64,000 bases of DNA from assembly GCA_963695135.1 (NCBI GenBank), contig CAVOGA010000003.1, positions 764,337-828,336 on the forward strand, in the 5' to 3' direction. Shown here piece by piece: positions 38,172-48,491 of the stretch. The notes below the pieces were generated by a model, which was not told the origin of the DNA, did no database searches, and saw only the letters and a program-made list of their open reading frames with translations. The first letter of the stretch is position 1. Each line of letters opens with the position of its first letter. This DNA comes from Marinihelvus sp963695135 (GTDB lineage: Bacteria > Pseudomonadota > Gammaproteobacteria > Xanthomonadales > SZUA-36). Position numbers and translations under genes: made by a program.

Positions 38172-38180
38172 TGATAGAAT
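38172..38180 (+). promoter_or_regulatory. Extended -10 element upstream of frr
   Basis: TGATAGAAT (TGn extended -10) 64 bases before frr, with no clear -35. Likely an internal promoter for frr-uppS and downstream genes. Confidence 0.4.
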
Positions 38181-38244
38181 TCCGAAGCTGCCATGCGCGT
38201 GGCGCTGTGCACGCGCACATCCAGGATAAGAAGTGGAGTAAACC

Positions 38245-38802
38245 ATGCTGGAAGACATCAAGAAAGACGCCCGGGTCCGAATGAACAAGTCGCTCGACGC
38301 CTTGCGCAAGGAACTGGCCAAAATCCGCACCGGCCGCGCCCATCCCAGCCTGCTGGAGCACGTGCAGGTGGAATACTACGGCAGCGAGGTGCCCATCAGC
38401 CAGGCGGCAAACGTCGTGGTTGAAGACGCGCGCACCCTGGCCGTAACGCCCTTCGACAAGAGCATGATCGGCACCATCGAAAAGGCGATCATGACCTCTG
38501 ACCTTGGCCTGAACCCGACCACGGCCGGTACAGTCATCCGTATTCCCCTGCCGCCGCTGACGGAAGAACGTCGCCGCGACCTGGGCAAGGTCGTCCACCA
38601 GGAAGGCGAGAGCGCCAAGATTGCGATTCGCAATATTCGCCGTGATGCCAACGGATCCATGAAAGAACTGCTGAAGGAAAAGGAGATTTCCGAGGACGAT
38701 GAGCGCCGCGGGGAGACCGACATTCAGCAACTGACGGACGAACACGTGGCCCTGGTCGACAAGATCGTCGCCGAGAAAGAAAAGGAACTGATGGAAATCT
38801 GA
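38245..38802 (+). CDS. frr: Ribosome recycling factor
   Basis: 185 residues, the standard RRF length; releases post-termination ribosomes with EF-G. Seen: MNKSLDALRKELAKIRTGRA, HPSLLEHVQVEYYGSEVPIS, VTPFDKSMIGTIEKAIM, SDLGLNPTTAG, IRIPLPPLTEERRRDLGKVV, and a C-terminal charged helix ending VDKIVAEKEKELMEI. Ribosome site AAGTGGAGT. Its TGA overlaps the uppS ATG by one base. Confidence 0.97.
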   Translation: MLEDIKKDARVRMNKSLDALRKELAKIRTGRAHPSLLEHVQVEYYGSEVPISQAANVVVEDARTLAVTPFDKSMIGTIEKAIMTSDLGLNPTTAGTVIRIPLPPLTEERRRDLGKVVHQEGESAKIAIRNIRRDANGSMKELLKEKEISEDDERRGETDIQQLTDEHVALVDKIVAEKEKELMEI

Positions 38803-39539
38803 TGCCCCGCACAGACCTTCCAGGCCATGTTGCCATCGTCATGGATGGCAACGGCCGTTGGGCCGAGAAGCGCCGCCTGTCCCGAACCCTCGGGCACCAG
38901 GCGGGGCTGCGGGCGCTGCGGCGCACCGCCGAGCACGGCGCCAAGCTGGGCATTCACACCCTGACCGTGTTTGCCTTTTCCAGTGAAAACTGGAGCCGGC
39001 CCGCAACGGAGGTCACGCGGCTCATGGAACTGTTCATGAGCGCCCTGGACAAGGAAGTGAAGGGCATGCACGAGCACGGCGTGCGCGTGTGTTTCATCGG
39101 CGATCCGGAAGCCTTCGATCCGGAGCTGCAGGACCGCATGCGGGCCGCGGAGGACCTCACGGCCAACAACACCCGCACGCAGCTCAATGTGGCCGCCAAC
39201 TACGGCGGTCGCTGGGACATCCTGCAAGCTACCCGCCGCCTGGCCGCAGCAGCCCGTCGCGGTGAGATTGACCCGTCCCAGATTACCGAGGAACTGTTTT
39301 CAGCCCAGCTGGCCATGCCCGACTCCCCGGATCCGGACCTGTTCATCCGCACCGGCGGCGAACACCGCATCAGCAATTTCCTGCTGTGGCAGTCAGCCTA
39401 TACCGAGTTTTATTTCAGTCCACTCCTGTGGCCTGATTTCAACGCAGCGGAACTGGACCGGGCCATCGCAGCCTATGGCCAGCGTGAACGGCGATTCGGG
39501 CTGACCGGGGCGCAACTTCGCGAGCGCGCGCAAGCCTAG
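38802..39539 (+). CDS. uppS: Undecaprenyl diphosphate synthase
   Basis: 245 residues. cis-Prenyltransferase making the C55 carrier for peptidoglycan, LPS and the exopolysaccharide at the left of this window. Motifs: HVAIVMDGNGRWAEKR (catalytic Asp), GHQAGLRALRRT, TVFAFSSENWSRP, RTQLNVAANYGGRWD, and the C-terminal FIRTGGEHRISNFLLWQSAY with TEFYFSPLLWPDF. Intact. Confidence 0.97.
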   Translation: MPRTDLPGHVAIVMDGNGRWAEKRRLSRTLGHQAGLRALRRTAEHGAKLGIHTLTVFAFSSENWSRPATEVTRLMELFMSALDKEVKGMHEHGVRVCFIGDPEAFDPELQDRMRAAEDLTANNTRTQLNVAANYGGRWDILQATRRLAAAARRGEIDPSQITEELFSAQLAMPDSPDPDLFIRTGGEHRISNFLLWQSAYTEFYFSPLLWPDFNAAELDRAIAAYGQRERRFGLTGAQLRERAQA

Positions 39540-39547
39540 GCGCAACG

Positions 39548-40371
39548 GTGCTCAAAACCCGCATCATTACAGCCCTGTTACTCCTGCCGCTCGCCCTGGC
39601 GGCAATTTTTCTGTTACCCGCAGAGTGGTTCCGCCTCCTGGCCGGCGTCCTTTTGCTGATCGGCACCTGGGAGTTTTCCCGCCTCGCGGGCCTGAAGCTG
39701 CTGCCCGGTGGTCTGCTGTTGCTGTTGGCGCAGGGTGCTGATCATGGCCGGCATGCTGATGAGCTGGGACCGCTGGACGGCTTCACCGGTGCCACCGGCC
39801 TTCATGGCCTGCTTCGCCTGGATGTTCATGTTTCTGCAGATGGGCACTTACGCCCCGGGGCGCGCCATCACGCCCGGCTACAAGGCCCTGGGCACAAGCA
39901 ACGCGCTGTTGGCAATCACCACCGCCTGGGGTGCGCTTTCCTGGTTGCGCACTGGAGCCCGGCGGCGAGTGGTGGATTCTGCTGTTGCTGCTCACGATCT
40001 GGGCCTCGGACGTGGGCGCCTATTTCAGCGGGCGGGCCATTGGTGGCGCGAAGCTGGCGCCGCGCATCAGCCCCGGCAAGACCCGCGCCGGATTTATCGG
40101 GGGCGTGATCTGCGCCGCAGCCGTTGCAGTCGCAGCGGGCCTGGCCATGCCCGAAATCGATGCAAGCCTTGCGCAGCTGGCCATACTCGGTGCGACGACC
40201 GCCGTGGTCTCCGTGGGTGGTGACCTGTTCATCAGCATGCACAAGCGCATTGTCGGACTGAAGGATTCCGGCCGCCTGTTTCCGGGCCATGGCGGTGTCC
40301 TGGACCGGCTCGACAGCCTGCTGGCCGGCGCGCCCTTTTTCGTGCTGGCCAAGTTACTGATGGGAATCTGA
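39548..40371 (+). CDS. cdsA: Phosphatidate cytidylyltransferase (two frameshifts)
   Basis: Makes CDP-diacylglycerol. Polytopic; merged length about 273 residues if one extra base is removed near 39735 and one near 39955. N-terminus LLLPLALAAIFLLPAEWF, middle helices in a second frame (MACFAWMFMFLQMG), then WWILLLLLTIWASDVGAYF in a third. The signature follows: GDLFISMHKRIVGLKDSGRL, then FPGHGGVLDRLDSL. GTG 39548 is the only start before the first helix. It overlaps nothing and abuts dxr by one base. Confidence 0.93.
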
Positions 40372-41566
40372 ATGCAGCAGCGCGGCATAGCGATTCTGGG
40401 CGCGACCGGATCCATCGGCTGCAGCACGCTGGACGTGCTGGCGCGACACCCGGACCGCTACCGCGTTGAAGCCCTGTCCGCCCACAGCAACCCGGAAAAG
40501 CTGGCCGCCCAGTGCGCCGCGCACGGAGCCCGAACCGCGGCCATCAGCGACCCGGCACAGGCCGACGAGCTGAGTCGCGCGCTCAAGCGCCACGGCAGTG
40601 ACGCCCGGGTGCTCGCCGGGCCCGATGCCTTGCTGGAGATCGTCGCGCTGGACGCGGTGGATACGGTCATGGCGGCCATCGTGGGCGCTGCGGGCCTGCC
40701 ACCGACGCTGCACGCCGCGCGGCTTGGCAAAAGGCTGCTGCTGGCCAACAAGGAGGCCATGGTGATCGCCGGCCCGGTATTTCGTCGCGTCATCGAAGAG
40801 AGCGGCGCGGAGCTGGTGCCGGTCGACTCGGAGCACAATGCCTTGTTCCAGTCCCTTCCCGCGGGCTTCGCGGAACGGGGGCTCAAGGCCGCGGGTGTTC
40901 AGCGCCTGATCCTGACCGCTTCCGGAGGTCCGTTTCTGCACACGGACGCCGAAACCCTGGCGCGGGTCACGCCGGAGCAGGCCTGCGCCCACCCGAACTG
41001 GGACATGGGCCGCAAAATCTCCGTCGACTCCGCAACACTCATGAACAAGGGTCTCGAGGTTATCGAGGCGCGCTGGCTGTTTAACGCCGATCCCGGACCA
41101 GATCGACGTCGTTGTGCACCCGCAGAGCATCATTCATTCCATGGTGTCCTACGTGGACGGCTCCGTGCTGGCGCAGCTGGGTATGCCCGATATGCGCACC
41201 CCGATTGCCCACGCGCTGGCCTGGCCGGATCGCATCGAATCCGGCGTGGCGTCGCTGCAGCTGCCAACGATCGGCACGCTTGAATTCCACGAGCCGGACC
41301 TCAAACGTTTTCCCTGCCTGGAGCTGGCGTTCAAGGCCATGCGTGCCGGCGGCAGCGCGGCGGCCACATTGAACGCAGCCAATGAAGTTGCTGTCCAAGC
41401 GTTTCTGGACGGCGATTTACCGTTCATGGCCATCTCCGAGCTGGTGCAGGAAACCCTCGAGACGGCCGCGCACAACGATGTTGCAACACTGCAGGATATC
41501 CTGCTCGCCGACCGGGAAGCCCGCGAGCTCGCCCGGACCGCACTGAAACGATGGAAGCCGGTTTAA
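40372..41566 (+). CDS. dxr: 1-deoxy-D-xylulose 5-phosphate reductoisomerase (frameshifted)
   Basis: Second step of the MEP isoprenoid pathway, feeding uppS. About 397 residues after removing one extra C near 41096 (NADPDQIDVVVHPQSIIHSM is the expected join). N-terminal NADPH site IAILGATGSIGCSTLDVL, LLANKEAMVIAG, metal-binding VPVDSEHNALFQSLP, LTASGGPFL, HPNWDMGRKISVDSATLMNKGLE. The C-terminal part has LNAANEVAVQAFL and ISELV. The stop is 12 bases before rseP. Confidence 0.95.
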
Positions 41567-41578
41567 TGTTTGAAGCTG

Positions 41579-42956
41579 ATGTTTGAAGTTCTGGGTTCAA
41601 TCTGGTGGCTGATCGTCGCCCTTGGCGTGCTGGTCACCTTTCACGAATTCGGCCACTACTGGGTCGCCCGCCGCTGTGGCGTAAAGGTTTTGAAGTTTTC
41701 CGTGGGTTTTGGCCGCTCACTCTGGTCACGCCGCGCCAGTGACGGCACCGAGTGGGCCATCAGCGCCATCCCGCTGGGTGGTTACGTCAAGATGCTGGAT
41801 GAGCGGGAGGGCGACGTTCCTGAAGACGAAGTCGACCAGTCATTCAACCGCAAGCCGGTGGGTCAGCGCATCGCCATCGTCGCCGCCGGGCCCGTTTTTA
41901 ACCTGGTTTTTGCCGTGCTGGCCTTCTGGGTCATGTTCATGGTCGGGGTGCCGGAGACCCGTCCCGTGATCGGCGAGGCAAGCGGCATTGCAGCACAGGC
42001 CGGCTTCCTGCCGGAGGACGAGATCGTCAGCGTGGACGGGGAGCGGACACGCTCCTGGTCCCATGCGCTGCTTGCACTGATTACCCACGCGCTGGACCGC
42101 GACCAGGTCCAGGTGGAGGTTGAGCAGCCCAACGGCGTACGGCGTGATCTGACCCTGGACCTGTCGCAACTGGGTCCGGGATTTCCGCGAGGACAAGACG
42201 CTGGAGTCGATCGGCCTGGAGCCCTGGCGCCTGGTCCGCGAGCCGGTCGTGGGCGGGGTGACCAGCGACGGTGCTGCGCGCCAGGCCGGCATCCGTGTCG
42301 GCGACCGCATTACCGCGATCCAGGGCGAGGAGGTCACGGACTGGAACTGGCTGGCGTTTCTGCTGGACAAACATGCGCCAAACGGCGAGACCCTGACCGT
42401 CACGGCGGAGCGCAATGGCGTGAGCCGCGACTACGAACTGACACCAACGGCGGTAAAAGACGGCACATTCGGTACGCGCTACGTGCTGGGTATCGAGAGT
42501 ACGGAGCTGAGCGCGGCGCAGGAGCGGCAGATCGAGCGGGTGTATCTCACCCTGCAGTACGGGCCGGTTGAGGGCCTGCAGCAGGCGTTTTCTGAAACCG
42601 TTCGTCTCACCGGCGCGACGCTGGGCCTGATCGGCCGGATGATCACCGGCAGCGCCTCGGTGCGCAATGTCTCCGGGCCGATCGGCATCGCCCAGTTCGC
42701 GAATGACTCGGCCAGCGCCGGCCTGACCAGCTTCCTGTTTTTCCTCGGCCTGATCAGCCTCAGCCTTGGCGTTCTGAACCTTCTGCCGATTCCAATGCTC
42801 GACGGCGGGCACCTCCTCTATTACCTGATAGAATCCGTGACCGGACGCCCGGTATCCGAGCAGGTGCAGATTACCGGCCAGTACGTGGGCCTGGTTGCAC
42901 TCTTCGGCCTGATCAGTCTGGGCTTCGTTAACGACATTTTAAGGCTGGTTGGATAG
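41579..42956 (+). CDS. rseP: Site-2 intramembrane protease RseP (frameshifted)
   Basis: Zinc metalloprotease that cleaves anti-sigma factor RseA in envelope stress. About 458 residues after removing one extra G near 42182. Catalytic HEFGH is in the first helix (LVTFHEFGHYWVARRCG); later GGYVKML, PDZ domains (the shift falls in the first: LSQLGPDFREDKTLE), and the third-helix motif NLLPIPMLDGGHLLYYLIE. ATG 41579 is chosen over TTG 41570. Adjacent to bamA, as usual. Confidence 0.95.
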
Positions 42957-42959
42957 AAT
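42931..42959 (+). promoter_or_regulatory. Putative promoter for bamA
   Basis: ACGACA (42931-42936) and TAGAAT (42954-42959), 17-base spacer, inside the rseP 3' end and 40 bases before bamA. Confidence 0.4.
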
Positions 42960-42998
42960 CCCTGTTCTCCACACCCGCCGAGCTGGATAAGTTTCAAA

Positions 42999-45491
42999 AT
43001 GAGAATAATTTGGGCGGCCATTCTCGGCCTGCTGCTCGTCGGTAACGCGCATGCTTTCGAGACTTTTGTCATATCGGACATCCGGGTCGAGGGCCTGCAG
43101 CGCATATCCGAAGGCACGGTATTCAACTACCTGCCACTGAACCCTGGTGACACCATCACCGGGTCGGACACACGCGCCTCCATCCGGGAGCTTTACCGGA
43201 CCGGGTTTTTCTCCAACATCACCTTTGGCCGCGACGGCGACATCCTGGTCATTACCCTGGAAGAACGCCCGGCGATCTCCGACATTGCCCTGTCGGGCAA
43301 CAAGGCGATCAAGGAAGAGGATCTCAGGCGCGTGCTGGCTGACATCGGGCTGGCCGAGGGCGAAGTCTTCGACCCCCAGGCCCTGGACCAGATCAAGCAG
43401 GAACTGATCGCCCAGTATTACTCCCAGGGCCGCTACGCGGTGGCCGTGGATACCCGGGTGGTCCAGCTGGACCGTAACCGGGTGCGGGTCGTGATCAACG
43501 TGGATGAAGGCAAGACCGCCAAGATCCGCCATATCAATGTGACCGGCAACACGCTCTTCACGGATGAGGAAATCAGGGATGATTTCGAATCCGGCACACC
43601 GCCGTTCTGGAAGTTCTGGTCGAAAGACGACGACTACACCCGGGAAAAGCTGTCCGGTGACCTGGAAAAGTTGCGCTCTTATTACCAGGACCGCGGTTAT
43701 ATCGATGCCCAGGTGGAATCCACCCAGGTCTCCATCAGCCCGGACAAGCGGGACATCTTCATCACCGCCAACGTGACCGAAGGGGAGCTGTTCAATATCG
43801 ATAAAATCCAGGTTACCGGTGACCTGGTGGTCGACGAGGCCGCACTGCGCCGGCTGATCATGACCGACACCGGCGAGGTCTTCTCGCGCAAAGAAATGGA
43901 GATGAGCGTCGAAAACATCACCGCACTGCTGTCCAACATTGGCTATGCCTTCGCCAACGTCAACCCGATTCCCCAGATTGACCGCGAAAACCTCACTGTC
44001 GATATCAATTACTACGTGGACCCGGGCAAGCGCGTTTACATCCGCCGCATCCAGTTTGTTGGCAACACCGGCACGAAGGACGAGGTTCTGCGCCGGGAAA
44101 TGCGTCAGCTGGAAGGCGCCTGGTTCTCACAGGCCGCGATTGATCGCTCCAAGATCCGCCTGCAGCGGCAAAGCTACTTCGAGGCGGTGGAAATCGAAAC
44201 GCCGCCGGTGCCGGGTACGGATGACCAGGTGGATATCATCGTTTCCGTGGTCGAGCGGCCCGCCGGCAGCTTTTCCGTTGGCCTGGGCTTCTCCGAGATC
44301 CAGGGACTGATCTATTCCGCGTCCATTCAGCAGGACAACTTCCTGGGCAGCGGCAAGCGCGTCGGGGCCGCGGTCTCGTCCAGTGACATCATCAGCAACT
44401 TCAACTTCAGCTATGAGAACCCCTACTGGACCGATGAAGGCGCCAGCCGTGGTTTCTATGCGCGTTACTCTGAATTCAACCGCGCGGCAGCCAACATTTC
44501 GACCTTTACCAGCAGCGAGGCTGCGGCCGGTGTGAACTTTGGTGTGCCGCTGACAGAAGTGGACTATGTGCGCGCCGGGTTCGGCCTGCGCTCCCAGGAC
44601 CTCAACATCGGCCAGTTTGTTCGCGACCAGGAGATTCCGGATCCGGACGATGACGGAACATTTATCTGTTTTCCCGGCCTGACCGGCGGCGTGCCGCCCT
44701 GCGATGATTCCTATTTCGTTCCGAGCTTCGATGATCCACTGTCCAACTCGCTCGACTTCAACGGTGACGGTGTGCTGGAACCCAAGGAGCGTGAGTTTGA
44801 CGTGGGCGACCTGATCATGTCCTGGTCACGGGATACCCGCAACCACTTCCTGAACCCCACCACCGGCTCATCGCAGCGCTTTACGATTGAAGCCACGGTG
44901 CCCGGAAGTTCGCGGGAATATTTCAAGCTCCTGTATCAGTACGTCAAATATATCCCGCTGACCCGCTCGGGCCTGACGTTTTCGTATTCCGGTGATGTCG
45001 GCTGGGGTGACGCTTACGACAACTACGACGCCGAATCACTGGCGCAGCCGCAGGATACCGCCCTCCAGCCGGGTGCTGTGTGCCTGGAGCAGGAGGTCAT
45101 GGCTCTCGACACCGGCCTGCCTTTCTACGAGCACTTCTATGGCGGCGGTGTACGGGACATCCGGGGCTTTGATGACAACACGCTGGGGCCGAAGGATCCC
45201 TTCTGCCGCGCGGTCGGTGGCGACCTGAAAATCGTCGGCGGTCTGGAACTGGCGATTCCCACGCCTTTCACCCAGGGCTCCGGATCGCGGATCGCCCTGT
45301 TTGTTGACGTGGGCAACGTCTACCAGAACCTCGAGTCGTTTGATGCGGGCCTGTTCCGCGCCTCGGCCGGCCTGTCGGTCACCTGGCAGGCGCCCGTGGG
45401 GCCGATCATCATGAACTTTGCCTTCCCGCTGATCGAGTTTGAGGGCGACCAGACCGAAACCATCCAGTTCTCCTTCGGTACCAACTTCTGA
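42999..45491 (+). CDS. bamA: Outer-membrane protein assembly factor BamA
   Basis: 830 residues. Signal peptide MRIIWAAILGLLLVGNAHA, five POTRA domains (residues about 20-420; for example VISDIRVEGLQRISEGTVF and VYIRRIQFVGNTGTKDEVL), then a 16-strand Omp85 barrel. The barrel includes the conserved VRGF-like motif as DIRGFDDNTLGPKD, and ends with a terminal aromatic (TIQFSFGTNF), as needed for its own assembly. It contains a long polar extracellular loop (about residues 540-590) rich in Asp/Pro and Cys pairs. Intact. Core of the machine that inserts outer-membrane barrels, including the Wza-like export system's partners. Confidence 0.97.
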   Translation: MRIIWAAILGLLLVGNAHAFETFVISDIRVEGLQRISEGTVFNYLPLNPGDTITGSDTRASIRELYRTGFFSNITFGRDGDILVITLEERPAISDIALSGNKAIKEEDLRRVLADIGLAEGEVFDPQALDQIKQELIAQYYSQGRYAVAVDTRVVQLDRNRVRVVINVDEGKTAKIRHINVTGNTLFTDEEIRDDFESGTPPFWKFWSKDDDYTREKLSGDLEKLRSYYQDRGYIDAQVESTQVSISPDKRDIFITANVTEGELFNIDKIQVTGDLVVDEAALRRLIMTDTGEVFSRKEMEMSVENITALLSNIGYAFANVNPIPQIDRENLTVDINYYVDPGKRVYIRRIQFVGNTGTKDEVLRREMRQLEGAWFSQAAIDRSKIRLQRQSYFEAVEIETPPVPGTDDQVDIIVSVVERPAGSFSVGLGFSEIQGLIYSASIQQDNFLGSGKRVGAAVSSSDIISNFNFSYENPYWTDEGASRGFYARYSEFNRAAANISTFTSSEAAAGVNFGVPLTEVDYVRAGFGLRSQDLNIGQFVRDQEIPDPDDDGTFICFPGLTGGVPPCDDSYFVPSFDDPLSNSLDFNGDGVLEPKEREFDVGDLIMSWSRDTRNHFLNPTTGSSQRFTIEATVPGSSREYFKLLYQYVKYIPLTRSGLTFSYSGDVGWGDAYDNYDAESLAQPQDTALQPGAVCLEQEVMALDTGLPFYEHFYGGGVRDIRGFDDNTLGPKDPFCRAVGGDLKIVGGLELAIPTPFTQGSGSRIALFVDVGNVYQNLESFDAGLFRASAGLSVTWQAPVGPIIMNFAFPLIEFEGDQTETIQFSFGTNF

Positions 45492-45589
45492 TTCGACAGC
45501 GCCGGCCCGCAGGCGCCGTAAGCCGTATTCAACAGAAACGGCATTTCATCACCAAATCAGACGCATAGCCTGACTTGTGCAGATCCGGC

Positions 45590-45608
45590 GGGGGTGTCTC
45601 GAACCCCC
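45590..45608. repeat. 6-bp GC-rich hairpin between bamA and skp
   Basis: GGGGGT (45590-45595) pairs with ACCCCC (45603-45608) around a seven-base loop. No T-run follows; it may attenuate bamA transcript read-through. A TATAAT (45617-45622) lies just downstream, with no clear -35, and could serve skp. Confidence 0.4.
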
Positions 45609-45628
45609 CGGATGTGTATAATTAGGTT

Positions 45629-46159
45629 GTGAATTTGCGCCTAACATTTACGCTCCTGATGCTTGCGATGCTGCTGTCGACGACGGCGGCCGCGCAGGAG
45701 TTACGCATCGGCTATGTCAATATGAAGGCGGTGCTCGACAATGCGCCCCAGGTCGTTACCGGGCGCGACAAGCTTGACCTTGAGTTCCGCCCGCGCAACG
45801 ACGCCATCGAACGCGAAGAAGCGCAGCTTGGCGCACTGGAACGGCGCCTCACCAACGGCGACCTGAGCGCGGATGAGCGCAGCCGGCTGGAACGTGACGC
45901 GCGCGAGATGCAGCGCAATATCAACCGGCAACGGGAAGACCTTCGCGACGAACTCTCCTTCCGCCGCACGGAAGAGGTGCAGCGCCTCGAGGATCAGATC
46001 AACCTCGCCGTGGAGGACATCGCGCAGAGCTACGGCTATGACCTGGTGCTGTCCAGCCCCGTGGTCTACGCCAACCCCGCCCTGGACATAACCGGGCTGA
46101 TTTTGCAGCGGCTGCAGGAAGAACACGATGCCGACATGCTTGAGCAGGGTCTTCGCTGA
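45629..46159 (+). CDS. skp: OmpH/Skp-family periplasmic chaperone
   Basis: 176 residues. Signal peptide LRLTFTLLMLAMLLSTTAAAQ, then a short beta segment LRIGYVNMKAVLDNAP and long basic/acidic coiled coil (residues about 50-130; LERRLTNGDLSADERSRLE), ending with VVYANPALDITGLIL. The tentacle-type coiled coil holds unfolded outer-membrane proteins for delivery to BamA. The start is GTG 45629. Lies between bamA and lpxD as in most gammaproteobacteria. Confidence 0.9.
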   Translation: MNLRLTFTLLMLAMLLSTTAAAQELRIGYVNMKAVLDNAPQVVTGRDKLDLEFRPRNDAIEREEAQLGALERRLTNGDLSADERSRLERDAREMQRNINRQREDLRDELSFRRTEEVQRLEDQINLAVEDIAQSYGYDLVLSSPVVYANPALDITGLILQRLQEEHDADMLEQGLR

Positions 46160-46176
46160 TCGTTGCCGCCGGCAAG

Positions 46177-47187
46177 ATGCCATTATCCCGATCCACCCAT
46201 ACGCTGGCCGAACTGGCCGAACGCTTTGAACTGAGCCTCGCCGGCGACGGTGAACACCGCGTCGATCGCGTCGGAACGCTGGTGGACAGCGGCCCGGATG
46301 CCATTTCCTTTCTGGCCAACCGTTCCTACCGCGCCCAGCTGGCGGACACGCGCGCCGGCGCGGTCATTCTCACGGAAGCCGACGCCGTCGATTGCCCGGT
46401 CAATCACCTGATCGCAGCGGACCCCTACCTGGCCTACGCCCGGATCGCGAAGCTGTTCGACCCCCGGCCGGTTCCCGAGGCGGGCATTCACCCCTCGGCC
46501 CAGGTTCACGACACGGCGCAACTGGCCGACGGCGTCAGTATCGGGCCCTGTGCGGTCATTGGCGCCGATGCCACGCTGGGCAGCGGCTGTATCATCGGCC
46601 CCGGCTGCGTGGTTGGCGAGGGCGCCGTGCTGGGCGAAGACTGCCGCCTCGTGGCCAATGTCACACTGGGTTACGGCGTGTGTCTCGGCAAGCGCGTCAC
46701 GGTTCATCCGGGTGCGGTCATCGGCGCGGACGGTTTCGGCATTGCCCGGGGTCCGGAAGGCTGGGAAAAAGTGCCGCAAGTGGGCACCGTGCGCATCGGA
46801 GATGACTGCGAAATCGGCGCCAACAGCTGCATCGACCGCGGCGCCATCGGCGATACGGTCCTCGAGGAGGATGTGCGCATCGATAACCTCGTGCAGATCG
46901 GACACAATTGCCACATCGGCGCGCATACCGCCATGGCCGCCTTTGCCGGCGTAGCGGGCAGCACGCGCATCGGACGCAACTGCCTGCTGGCCGGCCAGTC
47001 CGGAATCCACGGTCATCTTTCCATCGCAGACGGTGTAACCGTCTCGGGTGCTTCCATGATTCTGAAAGACATCACGGAACCCGGTTCGGTCTGGGCTTCA
47101 AGCATTCCTGCCCTGCCCATTCGTGAATGGCATCGCACGCTCGGACACTTACGTAAACTCGGTAAAAAGCACAAACGCAACGGCTAA
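46177..47187 (+). CDS. lpxD: UDP-3-O-(3-hydroxyacyl)glucosamine N-acyltransferase
   Basis: 336 residues. Third step of lipid A synthesis. N-terminal uridine-binding domain (TLAELAERFELSLAGDGE, AISFLANRSYRAQL), then left-handed parallel beta-helix hexapeptide repeats (for example IGPCAVIGADATLGSGCIIG, VTVHPGAVIGADGFGIA), with the catalytic His in LVQIGHNCHIG. C-terminal helix ends RKLGKKHKRNG. Intact. Confidence 0.96.
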   Translation: MPLSRSTHTLAELAERFELSLAGDGEHRVDRVGTLVDSGPDAISFLANRSYRAQLADTRAGAVILTEADAVDCPVNHLIAADPYLAYARIAKLFDPRPVPEAGIHPSAQVHDTAQLADGVSIGPCAVIGADATLGSGCIIGPGCVVGEGAVLGEDCRLVANVTLGYGVCLGKRVTVHPGAVIGADGFGIARGPEGWEKVPQVGTVRIGDDCEIGANSCIDRGAIGDTVLEEDVRIDNLVQIGHNCHIGAHTAMAAFAGVAGSTRIGRNCLLAGQSGIHGHLSIADGVTVSGASMILKDITEPGSVWASSIPALPIREWHRTLGHLRKLGKKHKRNG

Positions 47188-47205
47188 GCCAAGCAGGGAA
47201 CAACA

Positions 47206-47670
47206 ATGAACGATCTTAAACTGCCCTCCTCAGGGCCCCTCGGGATAGAGCACATCAATCTCCTGATCCCCCACCGCTATCCCTTTCTTTTGGTTGATCG
47301 CATTCTGGATTGGGAAGCGGAACCCGAGCGGGTGATTCGCGCGGTAAAAAATGTGTCGGTGAATGAGCATTTCTTCCAGGGACACTTTCCGGACCACCCG
47401 GTTATGCCGGGCGTGCTGATTGTTGAAGCCATGGCGCAGGCCGCCGGAGCACTGGGCGCGATCATGACGCAGGGCGTCAAGTACGGCGGCCTGTATTACC
47501 TGGCGAAGGTAGAGGAAGCCCGGTTTACGCGCACCGTGAGCCCCGGTGATCAGCTGCTCATGACGGTCAAGGAAACCAAACGCAAACGCGGCATGGGCTT
47601 TTTCGAGGGCGTGGCGGAAGTTGACGGGCAACGCGCCGCGAGCTGCAAACTGGTCTGCGCAGGGCGCTGA
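47206..47670 (+). CDS. fabZ: 3-hydroxyacyl-ACP dehydratase FabZ
   Basis: 154 residues, hot-dog fold. LLIPHRYPFLLVDRILDWE holds the catalytic His; NEHFFQGHFPDHPVMPGVLI holds the acyl-binding turn and GVLIVEAMAQAAG the catalytic Glu. Dehydrates beta-hydroxyacyl-ACP in fatty acid elongation and competes with LpxA for its substrate, which explains the conserved clustering. Two bases separate it from lpxA. Confidence 0.97.
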   Translation: MNDLKLPSSGPLGIEHINLLIPHRYPFLLVDRILDWEAEPERVIRAVKNVSVNEHFFQGHFPDHPVMPGVLIVEAMAQAAGALGAIMTQGVKYGGLYYLAKVEEARFTRTVSPGDQLLMTVKETKRKRGMGFFEGVAEVDGQRAASCKLVCAGR

Positions 47671-47672
47671 GC

Positions 47673-48446
47673 ATGGCAATTCACGAACTGGCGATCGTTG
47701 ACCCGAAAGCCAATATCGCCGATGACGTGGAAATCGGACCCTGGTCCATCATCGGGCCGGATGTCACGATTGGTGCGGGGACCTGGATCGGCCCGCACGT
47801 GATCATCAACGGCCGCACCACGATCGGACGCAACAACCGGATTTTCCAGTTCAACTCCATTGGCGAGGCCCCGCAGGACAAGAAATATGCGGGTGAAGAC
47901 ACGGAACTGGTCATCGGCGACAACAACCTGATCCGGGAATTCTGCACCCTGAACCGGGGTACGACGCAGGACGGGGGCGTAACGCGCATCGGCAATGACA
48001 ACTGGATCATGGCCTACGTCCACATCGCCCATGACTGCCAGCTTGGCAACAACATCATCATGGCCAATAACGCCAGCCTCGCGGGGCATGTCACCATTGG
48101 CGACTTCGCGATCCTCAGCGGCTTTTCCCAGATTCACCAGTTTTGCGATATCGGCGCCCACGCCTTCATTTCTTTCTCAAGCCTTGTCAACCGGAGCGTG
48201 CCGCCCTACGTGACCGTGTCCCCGGAAAAGTCACACCCCCGGGGCATCAATGCGGAAGGTTTGCGCCGCCGCGGTTATACGGCGGAGCAGATCCAGAACG
48301 TGCGCCGCGCCTACCGCGTGCTGTACCGCTCCGGCAACACGCTGGATGAGGCCAAGCAGAAAATCCTGGAGATGGCCAGGGAAGCGCCGGAACTGCAGAT
48401 GGTCGTTGACTTCATCGACCAGGCCGACCGTTCGATCATCCGCTAA
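47673..48446 (+). CDS. lpxA: UDP-N-acetylglucosamine acyltransferase
   Basis: 257 residues. First step of lipid A synthesis. Beta-helix hexapeptides from IGPWSIIGPDVTIGAGTWIG onward; FQFNSIGEAPQDKKYAGE, NLIREFCTLNRGT and IMAYVHIAHDCQLGNNII (the last with the catalytic His). C-terminal helical domain with NAEGLRRRGYTAEQIQNVRR. Intact and usual length. Confidence 0.97.
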   Translation: MAIHELAIVDPKANIADDVEIGPWSIIGPDVTIGAGTWIGPHVIINGRTTIGRNNRIFQFNSIGEAPQDKKYAGEDTELVIGDNNLIREFCTLNRGTTQDGGVTRIGNDNWIMAYVHIAHDCQLGNNIIMANNASLAGHVTIGDFAILSGFSQIHQFCDIGAHAFISFSSLVNRSVPPYVTVSPEKSHPRGINAEGLRRRGYTAEQIQNVRRAYRVLYRSGNTLDEAKQKILEMAREAPELQMVVDFIDQADRSIIR

Positions 48447-48491
48447 CCCGGCCGGCATGGCCCGGGCCCGGACAACGGCATCAGCAGCATC

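Noticed and set aside
46183..47016. 277-codon open frame antisense to lpxD
   Set aside because: Shadow of the hexapeptide-repeat gene; the repeats make periodic open frames on the other strand.
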